Shown here one piece after another: positions 45,253 through 54,223 of a DNA stretch of 64,000 bases; within the stretch, counting starts at the first letter, position 1, and each line of letters starts with the position of its first letter. Position numbers and translations under genes: made by a program. The stretch comes from Nannochloropsis salina CCMP1776 (lineage: Eukaryota; Sar; Eustigmatophyceae; Eustigmatales; Monodopsidaceae): positions 477,898 through 541,897 of the forward strand of contig SDOX01000017.1 in NCBI GenBank assembly GCA_004565275.1. The letters are read 5' to 3'. The notes beneath the pieces were generated by a model. That model made no database searches. It saw only the letters and a list, made by a program, of their open reading frames with translations, and had not been told where the DNA came from.

Positions 45253-45720
45253 AGGTGCGCTGCGGGAGGCGTTCCTCTCGACCGGCATCACGGGACGGGC
45301 ACGAGCAGTGGAGGGGGGTCGAGAAAGCAGTGCATAGTAGACTACGCGGCTGTGTGCCTGGTGGTGGCAGCTGCTAGTGCCATGGCTTACGCGGTCTCGA
45401 TCTTCGACGAGAGGGAGATCGCGCGCATCAAGGCTCTGGCGGTGACGGAGAACACTCATGCCCCGGCAGCGGAAGTTGAGTGCGTCGAAAGCGAGTGCAA
45501 TTCGGAAGTTTCGCCTGGGCGCTTCCGTCACCGCCAGAGTTTGGATGCGCACGATCTCCCTCTCGTCGAACTTCGAGACCGCGTAAGCCGTGGCACTAGC
45601 AGCTGCCACCACCACGCCAACCGCCGGGTAGTCTACTATGTACTGCTTTCTCGACTCGCCTCCACTGCTCGTGCCTGTCCCGTGATACCGGTCGAGAGGA
45701 ACGCCCCCCCCAGCACACCT
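45253..45720. repeat. Imperfect inverted repeat (about 190-bp arms, about 85-bp spacer)
   Basis: The left arm (about 45253-45447) and right arm (about 45533-45720) are reverse complements at roughly 90% identity by eye. Examples: GTTCCTCTCGACCGG in the left arm and its complement CCGGTCGAGAGGAAC in the right; GAGAAAGCAGTGCATAGTAG versus the complement of CTACTATGTACTGCTTTCTC. Reading inward from each end, both arms encode the same peptide, containing VDYxAVxxVVAAASAxAYAV, FDEREI and LAVTE, i.e. a hydrophobic helix followed by a charged stretch. The arms could be an inverted duplication of part of a gene located elsewhere, or a foldback element. The transcript could fold into a long hairpin. 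No terminal target-site duplication was identified with confidence. Confidence 0.75.
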
Positions 45721-46457
45721 CGCTTCCCTGTCGGCGTCCCCTCTACTGCCAATGACCGCACCCAGGATGCTCATCATGCTGGATGTGCCAGAGCGATCTT
45801 TGTAACCGCCTAATCCTGGATGCGCGCGATCTCCGTCAAGCAGAAGTTGTTCTCGTCGAGGTCGAGCGGATGTTATTCTAGCAATTCGTAAAATCGGAGG
45901 CGAAGCTATACAAGCGTCTCTTTCCATTTTTGTAGACCGCAATTCGGTCGCGGTACCCCTGTCAACGATCGAACGCGCGGAACGTACGACGCGTCGCAGC
46001 AAAAAAGAAGAGAATAGCTGTCCAGGGATCAATGTAAGGGATCATTTCCCGATTTTAAAGAGAGATACTCGGTAAGTCGCGTGTTCCAAGATATGAAAAA
46101 AGAAGCGAAGATGGCTCCAATCGCCGGCAGCCCGTCTTGATCAACCGCATGCATGAAACCTACGCAAGAAGAGTATTCACCATCGGTACCTCCTTTTATA
46201 TTTTCCGTTTCTTTTTCACTCTTTTTTCATCAAAACGGGTTCATAAATATAATAAACGCCAACCTTCTACATGTATACCTTTTCAACTTGTCGTTTTCAG
46301 CGATCGTATCGCCTTTCAATGCCATTGACTAAAGTAGTGCGCAGACATTCAGGCCGACATGAGAGCTCCCGATTTGATGTATTCAAAGCCCGATTACCCT
46401 TTCCCTTATTTCAAGCCAGCTCTTTCCAACGGTTCCCCCTTTTCAAGCCAGCTCGGT
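45721..46457. other. Flank of inverted repeat and 3' spacer of the cytochrome b561 gene
   Basis: A minus frame of 294 codons (45148-46032) runs through the inverted repeat into this region and contains MMSILGAVIGSRGD before the repeated peptide. It could be a real small gene interrupted by the duplication, but no other homology is seen. The remainder is AT-rich and apparently non-coding. Confidence 0.35.
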
Positions 46458-47701
46458 TCAGCGGAAAGGATTGATCCTAGAGAAAATGGCCTGTCCCCGC
46501 GCCATGTGTGCACCGGCCGCCCCCATGTGCAGAGGGATCAGGTACTTGCCGTACGTCCCCATCGTCTTGTGGATGCTGAACGCCTGCTTGGCCACCTCGC
46601 CGTTCGCGGTCGCGGCACCGTCGAATTTCGTCCAAAAAAAGGGAAGCCCCTTTCCGCCGTAATAGCTGTGCGATGTCGGAGGGATCGAGAGGCACGCATG
46701 GTAATCAGTGTATGCCCGCGTCGTCAGTAAAAATTTATGGAGAGTCATGCGATGTTCCCCAGATGGATACGTTTGAAGACACTGCAATCACGCTTAACCC
46801 AAAGCCACCTCCTACTCTCTCACACAGCACAATATCGCCCCGTGCTATCGTCCTGTCTGGGTCCTGCTTAGACACGCTTGTCACTTCAATCCTAAACAGG
46901 GGGGATGCCACCCACCGCACCATTGATATTTCCTCATGGGCGGTTTAAAGAATCGTCATGTAAACTAGGCGGATCATCTCAAACAGACTTGGAGCAATGG
47001 GATAGCCAAGGCGTTCAAATTACTTCCCTTCACCATTATCATTCAAATTAAGAGGAAACCCATGAAGCTCCGATCTCGCGCGCCACTCACCCCATCGCAA
47101 TCCCCGTCGCCGGCATCCCCACCATCAGGCCGTACAAACTCAAATGTGTGAATTTGCTGGCCAGCTGCTCCATGGTCGACCATTCTTTCATAGGCGCTGG
47201 GACCTTGGACGTCAGGCGGAAGATAAACCGAGGAGCCACCAGCATGCCTGCCAAGAGGCCCAGGGACTTGTGCCTGTGCATCCACACACCTTTCTCCTTG
47301 CCTTTGACTTGCTGAGCTTGCAGGACCTACATTGTGTGTGTGAGATGTCACAGGATCGGATGATGAGGGAAATAATACTCATAGCGCCATTGTAATGGTG
47401 AAGGGAGGGATTCACCGAGGCCAGGGAGGGCGGGATACGAGCAACAACATCCCGGTCAGACGCGAAAAGAGAGAAGAAATGGCATTCGACTTACCGCGCC
47501 AACACTCCCGATCATCGTAAATCCAACCAGCCAGTGGAAGAGCGACAGGGCCTTGCTGTAAGCTATAGGACCGGCTAATATCGTCCCGGCAGCACCGGGT
47601 TCGCTCGGCGGAGGCGGCGACGAGGCTGCCGTAGAAAGCGGACGGCGAGATACGAATGACCGCACCCGGGGCGCCATGGAGATCCGGTGAAGCATTGCCA
47701 C
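46458..47701 (-). CDS. Bacterial-type cytochrome b561, mitochondrial-type presequence, three exons
   Basis: Exons (plus coordinates) 47495-47701, 47091-47326 and 46458-46665 join to 216 residues. Donors are GCG|GTAAGT and GG|GTGAGT; acceptors ATGTAG and GCACAG. The N-terminus (MLHRISMAPRVRSFVSRRPL) is an Arg/Ser-rich amphipathic presequence of mitochondrial type. The body is a four-TM di-haem b561 domain of the prokaryotic class, with His in SLFHWLVGF, WMHRHKSLGLL, FTHLSLYGLMVG, IHKTMGTYGKY and PLHMGAAGAHM. The motif GIAMGYYGGKGLPFFW sits between TM3 and TM4. Such proteins move electrons between membrane quinones and acceptors; the partner here is unknown. This class is distinct from the ascorbate-dependent eukaryotic CYB561. 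It could be confused with SdhC-type cytochromes b, but the HKxxG...LHxxGAxxH C-terminus favours b561. Confidence 0.8.
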
Positions 47702-48333
47702 GGGTGTAGGACGGTAAGGGCGGAGTATGCAGGCGATTTCCTGCTAATTCGGGAGTGAATTGCGTGAGACGGCGGGATATTGATGAACAAAATTCGCGTC
47801 GTGAAAATGAGGCGAGAGCGAAGACGTGCGACTAAGCGATCGAAGCATGCTTCACACCATGCTCCCTTCAGAAAGACACAGGCATCATTTCCGTCGCAGT
47901 GCGTCGCACATATGAGGTAAATAAGTTAGCCGTCAGACAGGCCCAAGTATCGTCAACGAATTCGCAGACGTGTAGCTTAGATGTAGAATTTCGGGGAAAA
48001 AAGAGTGGGGAGGTTCACTAATCATCTACCAGGAATTGACGGCTTCACTCACAAGGTCACGCCAGGGTTAAGCAAACTATTTACATGAATAGCAACATAG
48101 TGTATACAATGCGTGCAGTAGAATATCGAGCGGGCTTTTCTTTACTTTAGATGTTAAATGAGGAAACGTTTAAACAATCGTTTACGAAATTCCCTCGTCC
48201 TACAATCCCAGCACGACGACGAACTTTGGTTATCAATGTGATCATCAGGATTTCAATCACCTATAAATCTACACCTGTGTCACTGCAACGTTGTGTGGAT
48301 TTTTCGGACTAAAACAAAACTTATTGAATCCCC
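47702..48333. other. Intergenic region between two minus-strand genes
   Basis: About 630 AT-rich bp, with the cytochrome b561 promoter and the acireductone dioxygenase 3' end facing the same way. No gene seen. Confidence 0.5.
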
Positions 48334-49488
48334 TCATGCGGCCATTTGCTGCAGCTGCTGAAGAAAGCTCTGCGAGTACTTAGTTCGGCTAGGGTGATTT
48401 TCTTGCGGCCTGTAGGTATCAAGCACTTTCTTATGAGATATGTCGACGTACTGAAGTTCGGGAGAGAGATTATAAAAAGGGAAAGACGACAAATGCTGCA
48501 CAGATTGGGTACAAAAACAGTCGTTCTGTATGGAACTACTCACGCACCTGTTGTAAGGAGTCCAGATCGGTACGCCTTTGAAAAGGCGCAGAGCCTTGAT
48601 ATAATTTTTGTTGTCAAGTGTGAATCGGTGGTAGATGCCCTCCGGAAGAACAATCAAATCGTTCTTTTCGACCTTGATGCGAATCCATCGGTCTTGGCCG
48701 TCTCGCACGTCAAAGTATCCAGACCCGTCCAGACAGTAACGAATTTCCTGTAGACATGCAATGTAGTGACAGTCTGCCAGTTAAATGGAAAAGACTAGAC
48801 CAAATGGAGGGGTGAAATGCACACAAGCGTTTCTCTGGTAGAGAGGTCAGAAAGTAAGTACCACACAGTCTTCCCCATCTGCCTTAGCCTACCATCCATC
48901 GCCACCCTACAACATTGCGTACGATCATCTCTATTCTTGTGATGCATCCATCTCTGTTAACTATCTCACCCAGCGAATTCACCCCGTACTGCTGACGTAC
49001 CTCATCCGAATGAATATGCTCCTCATAAAAACTCTTGATTTTTTCTTCATAATTTGGCATGGTCTCACGCGAGACAGTGCAAGTATCTTCATAATCGTAT
49101 CCCCGCTCGGCCCGCATTGCCTAATGTTGGGAAAGAAATGTGTTCATGTGAGCGAGATAGTTCCCCAACTTCGAGGGGTCACCCGAAACAAGACTCCTGC
49201 CTCTCCTTTTCATGTAAGGCTCCTTAATTATATACAATGTGAACATCTACAATGCCTATTCAGCTCGCTAGCACTGTGCCATCCTTTTTCTGTCCATGTC
49301 CGGACATTCCTTGCATCAACACGTACAGCAAACTCAGGGCTGTCTTTGTACGAATCTGCGTCAAAGGTCCAATGCAGGACGCCCAATGTTTGAAGATCCT
49401 CCAACGTCGCCGGCTTATTTGGCTTTAGACGGTGCTCTTCCCGTTGATCCATCGTAGTATCATCATCCATGTACCAAGCATCCAGCAT
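48334..49488 (-). CDS. ADI1: Acireductone dioxygenase (methionine salvage), four exons
   Basis: Exons (plus coordinates) 49327-49488, 49001-49120, 48548-48747 and 48334-48409 give exactly 186 codons (185 residues), close to the family length of about 180. The cupin enzyme oxidises acireductone to the keto-acid precursor of methionine (Fe form) or to methylthiopropionate, formate and CO (Ni form). Seen: start [55 protein letters not shown] and GSGYFDVRD, then [11 protein letters not shown] and [17 protein letters not shown]. Metal ligands are the two His and Glu of HIHSDEE and the His of YHRF. The HxH...E motif is formed across the exon 2/3 junction (HIHSDE|EIRY), so unspliced frames miss the Glu. 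Ends in a Gln-rich tail. Confidence 0.93.
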
Positions 49489-50124
49489 GATTGATCTGTG
49501 CGCAGGGGCTGAGTAGACAGCAACGAAGGCTGCGGAAAGGTGGGGTGATGAGCTGTACGTGAGATCAAGAACAAACTTGTCGATGGCGACGTACGAGTGG
49601 AACACAACGGATGCAACAGCACCGAAAGAGGGTCCGCAAGAACGTTCCTTTCAACGATATGAAAGGTTGGGTTCATGGACTGGAGGCGTATTTTACTTCC
49701 CCAGGCACATCCGGGGCTCCCAAATATGGCGCGAAAGCGTTGCTGGGGCCATGGCCCATATCCACCTTCCTTCCCGGCATCCCTCTGCGGCGCTCGTGCG
49801 GCACGGTCCTATCACCCTCTTCCCGTCGTCGATTCTTTGTCTTGAAATTTTGAGGTACCTTGAAAGGATTGAATGGATGTGTGTCGCGTTGTATTTTTGC
49901 CTTTTTTGGCTTGTGCAGCCTTCTTTAATCGGTAAAGAGACAGTCGATCAGATTTTTACTTCTAGCCCCCCGCTCGCTTCCCTTCCTTCACTTTCGGATT
50001 AATTCCAACGCGCAACCAAATTCGACACACAGGCAGGGCGCCGTGCCGGTTGTCAGGCCTGTAAGAGCCCGGCAAAACCTTACTGGTTCATTTTATCCTT
50101 TGCTGGACTCTCACCCCCAGGGGC
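49489..50124. promoter_or_regulatory. Divergent promoter region, ADI1 / PPTase
   Basis: About 635 bp between divergent starts. Frames here (49559-50002) look like chance. Likely both promoters. Confidence 0.45.
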
Positions 50125-52395
50125 ATGTCGAAACCGGCTGTGTCGCCTGTCGCACCTCCCCCCACGTCTTGTTTCCCCCTGCTCTTCACCGCCACCTCCA
50201 TCCGTCGCGCCCGGCAAAGGATCCGTGCCCGGACGATAAATACACTTTATGCCTACAAGAAAGAGTTGGACGGGTCACTAGAAGCGACATCCACGACTTG
50301 CACTGCAACGACGACGACCACAGTGGGCACCATTATCGAAGGCAGCAGCACAGCTACATGTGCTGCCACGAATCAAGTAGCAGCTTCGCAAGAACGCACC
50401 AGTTGTCGCAGGCTTGACGTCGAATTTCTGCCCCAAACTTCCGCAACTATAGCGATCCCCCCATCCTCCCCATCCACTGTAGCCCTTCCGCACGACCAGA
50501 GCGTGGGCACGACTGCCGCCCCTCCCGCCATCTCCTCACCCGGGAAGAGAGGTGCGGACACGAGCTTGGGCCTGATTCCGTCCGAGTCGAGCGAAGACCC
50601 ACCCTCCCACGCACAGGCTAGCAAGCAAGAAACGCAAGAGACGGAAAAGCCCGCCTCTTTAGTCGTGGCACCCAGGTCGGCGACCGGCACGCACGCCCCC
50701 ACCCTCGGTGCAGGCCTCGACCCTCCCAACACAGCGGCCGCTGCTCCCGAGCCCTTGCCTACCGCCGCCCCTCCCTCCAGCCGTGCTCCTCTTCGCTCCC
50801 TTTCCATGGGTGGGAAGCCCCGTGCCCCTAACTCTGCCTCTTGCCCTCCCTCTCGCCCGCCCTACATGCCCCTCACTGGGAATGACCGCTTCTATCACCC
50901 GGCCCTGCGGCGCAGCGGCAGCAGGAGCCTGACTGCGATTCCAAGCTTGGGATTAAGCGGAAGTAGGTGCGGCAGGGGCCTCGAGTCGGGGGGATTGGAC
51001 TCGTCCCTCTCCTCCTCCTCCAACCCCCAGCACGTCCCCACCCTGGGAGCGCTCAAGGCGCATTTTGCGTCCTCTACCACCTCCTTCTCCGCCTCTTTCT
51101 CCGGCCGTAGACGCGCCTCCTTCACCGCGGGGACAATGGGGGGCCGCCACAACCCTCCCCCCCTGACACGGCGCCTGAGCTTGCAAGAGTTGTTGCAAGC
51201 TCGCGAAGACTATTCCTACCGCGCCGACCCCTCTGCTCCCACCCTCCCGCCCCGTCTCCTGCCCATGATCAGCAACGGCATGGCCCGCCTTGTCGTCAAC
51301 ATGAAGGAGGCCTACATGACCCCCGCTACCTGGAAGCTCTGCTACTCTCTCTTCCGGGCCGAAGACGCCGCCAAGATTCAACGCTTCCGTTTCGAGAAGG
51401 ACCGGCGCCTGTCCTTGGGCAGCCAGCTTTTGCAACGGGCAGTGATCGCGTGGACGTTCGGGGTAAGCTACTCGGAGATTGTGATCTCCAGGACGGAGAA
51501 AGGGAAGCCCTTCTTCAAGTACACGCCGACGCACCCGGGGGAGTTGCCGGGGGAGGGGGAGGCGGCCCAGGTGCCGTTCCCCAACTGGAACTACAACGTC
51601 TCGCACCACGGAGACTTCGTGGGAATTGCCTCCGAGCCCGTCTGTCTGGTGGGCCTGGACATCATGAACGCCAAGGAGAAGCCTCGGGGGGGCGGGCGAG
51701 AGCGCGGGGCGCACGATTTCTTCAAGTCTTTCCATCGCCAGCTGAGCGCGACGGAATGGGGATCCATCTACGAGGCCCCCAGCGAAGAGACCAAATTGGA
51801 GCGTTTTTATCGGCAGTGGGCGTTGAAGGTAGGTCGAAGGGGGGTGTAAAGCGGCAGTGGAAGGGCGTGGGTTGTCCTGGTTCTAATCAGGGGGCCCAAG
51901 GACTCATTCCCTCCCATTCGATGCTCCATTTTGCCCTGTGGCGCCGCACAGGAGGCCTATATCAAGGCCATCGGCAGCGGACTCTCCTTCTCCCCCCGTC
52001 GCATCGAGATCACAGGCTTGGACCATGAGCAGAGACCGTACACAGAAGAAGCATACGACCCTTCCATGCTCCGGATCGATGGCGCCGAGCGCCCCGATTG
52101 GAAATTTAAATTCTCGGCCCTGGACTATGGCCACGTGGCATGCGTCTCCCGCGGGCCCCCCTCGGACGCCATCGAGGACTACCGTAAAAACCTTCTAGAA
52201 CCCTGGCTGCCCAACAGTCCGTTGCAATACGGCTTGGAGAGCGTGCAGCCGGAATTTGAGGTGCTCAGTCTTCGCGAACTGATCCCGGTCCACAGGTTGG
52301 AAGAGTTTGACCGATCGGTGGCGGTGGGGAACGGGGAGGGTATCGAGGAGGGATTGGTCCTGGGGCTCTCGGAGAGGTGCGCATCGCAGCCATAA
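50125..52395 (+). CDS. 4'-phosphopantetheinyl transferase (Sfp/AASDHPPT type) with long N-terminal extension, two exons
   Basis: Exons 50125-51828 and 51952-52395 join in phase 0 (donor AAG|GTAGGT, acceptor CCGCACAG) to 715 residues. The enzyme moves phosphopantetheine from CoA to a Ser of acyl or peptidyl carrier proteins. Catalytic core from about residue 385: KIQRFRFEKDRRLSLGSQLL, NWNYNVSHHGDFVGIASEP, CLVGLDIMNAKEKPRG (the Mg-binding Asp), then FFKSFHRQLSATEWGSI and FYRQWALKEAYIKAIGSGL. The last is the WxxKEAxxK signature, which is split by the intron. The first 380 residues are Ser/Thr/Pro/Ala-rich and unstructured, three times longer than the norm. They could be a regulatory or targeting extension, or the real start could be a later Met; several exist after about residue 230. 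PPTase is needed for fatty-acid or polyketide synthesis. Confidence 0.85.
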
Positions 52396-52788
52396 AGTGC
52401 CTCGGAGACTGAAGGCAGGAGTAGGAGGGGCGAAGGCGAAGGATGACCACAGAGGTGGAAGTCTATGCTCCCTCCGTAGGTCGGAGGAAGGGACGAGTCG
52501 GCGACATAGAGGGGCCTGGCGGGGGAGGGTGTTTGGGAATGTACACATGGGTTCTGCTTGGTCTCTCTTCCCGCCGCCCAACACGTGCAGAATGGGGAAG
52601 GGGTGGGGTAGGGCGAGGGAAAGCGAGTCAAGGAGGGCATATCAGGGAGTGAATGAACGCCAGAAGGTAGGAGACGCACGGGGACGCCCAGGGCCAAGAC
52701 GCCTGAAATTATTGATAGCACACATTTTTTACCCCTTCGCGTTCCGACGAGAGCTTTCGTGTCCCCTTACTTTCCTATTCTCCTGCTT
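52396..52788. other. Convergent spacer
   Basis: About 390 bp between the PPTase stop and the RP9 stop. No gene. Confidence 0.5.
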
Positions 52789-53826
52789 TCATGAGTCTGG
52801 TCGCAATTTGGGGGGGGGGACCTTGTCGTTATTGGTATCGCTAGTCTTCGCATACTCCTCGGGACTGCTCTTGAGGCTCGCTCCACTACACCTGCTGCTG
52901 CTCCTGCTTTCGCTCCTGCGTCGCCTTTTTGTGGGTGGGCTGTGAACGCGTGACCGCTTGCGATGCTTTCTGTCCCGGCCCCGCGCCTCCTTGTCCTTGC
53001 CTTCTTTTTTATCTCTCTTCTTTTTTCTTTTTTCCTCCTTCTTTCTCTTTCTTTCCCGTTTCTTTGCCTTCTTTTCCTTCACTTCCTGACGAATGTCTTG
53101 TATCAGCCTCTCGAGCTCGGCGCGCCGGGCATTTTTTACTTCCGCTTGCAACACTTTCTGACCCATGATCGCCGCCATGGGATCCTCGCGTGCTTGGCGA
53201 GCCGCATCGGATGACAAATTGCCTGGGGGGGGGGTAAAGACGTGTGTCCACGCTTGCGGTCTATTTCATACTCTCAATTGGAAAATGAGAAAAGTACCTC
53301 TCATGCGAAACTTGGCATCCGATACGCACCTGACAAAAAGAAAGGGCAGTCTCTATCCCCTGTCCTGTGACCATACTGAGGTGAGGTAGAAACAGAACAA
53401 GTTATAACGCCTCGTGCCCACTCAATTCTTCATATCCACTCTCCATTCACACACAAGACGCAGCCAGCGCTTGGCGATCTATCCATCCTCGGACAATATC
53501 CACGATACGTTCGATCACCCACGTACTTGTTTGCAACGCCAACATTGCATGACTTTGACCTCCTTGCCGAGTGGCATGTACAATCCTGTCCTCGGTGCTT
53601 TCCTTAAGAATTCTCGAGCGGCCCGATTCTCAGGTAAGTCCGGAATCGCGTCTTCAGGGTGCTCCTTCTCTTCTTCCTCTCTTTCCTTTACATGATTGCC
53701 TGGACCTCCGTCTTCGTCGTATAGAAAGCCTACTCCCATTTCATTGGCCTTCGAGAGAGAGACTCCGCCCTGCCGGAAAAATGCTGCCTGCTCGCGCAGA
53801 AGTCGTGTTTTTGGGTCTTCCTCCAT
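52789..53826 (-). CDS. RP9: RP9 (PAP-1) splicing-associated zinc-knuckle protein, three exons
   Basis: Exons (plus coordinates) 53527-53826, 53330-53375 and 52789-53222 give 259 residues. The middle exon is only 46 nt. Human RP9 binds PIM1 kinase and U4/U6.U5 components and is mutated in retinitis pigmentosa. Conserved core: PEDAIPDLPENRAAREFLRK, APRTGLYMPLGKEVKVMQCW, then a zinc knuckle CWRCKQYGHRTGDRDCPFF (C-x2-C-x4-H-x6-C) that is assembled across two introns, and EDPMAAIMGQK. The C-terminus is a Lys/Arg/Glu-rich coiled stretch, then RS-like (RRRRSESRSSSR), typical of splicing factors. It faces the PNKP gene head-to-head. Confidence 0.88.
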
Positions 53827-54223
53827 CCGTCACACTGAATTACAGGTTTGTAGGGGGAAAATGTCGAGGGCAGGTATCACACGCCCTACTTTTGCAAAAT
53901 CGAACACACTTGAATAGGTAAAGATCGAGGGATTCATGTTTCGGGGGAGCCTCGGAGCTGCATCCACGACGTGCAAAACGTTTCCATGGACCCTAACACC
54001 TGACCACTTGGCGCACATTATGACTCTCCAAAATCATGAACTATCCAATACAAGACATTATTGAAAGTTGCCGCGGCTAAATCGATGTAACCCCCCCAAG
54101 TTGCAGCCTCGCCGACAGGGGAACAGCGACGGTCTCCCCTATAACCACGCGGCCACCTTGGAGGAGGAAAATGAACCCGAGCAAATATGTTGACGATTAT
54201 TCCTAACCCATTCAGAAAAGTGC
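53827..54223. promoter_or_regulatory. Divergent promoter region, RP9 / PNKP
   Basis: About 400 bp between divergent starts. No coding signal; an AT-rich core at about 53880-54070. Confidence 0.45.

Noticed and set aside
46359-46730. Plus-strand frame over the last exon of cytochrome b561
   Set aside because: Shadow of the supported minus-strand exon, which carries the haem His residues.
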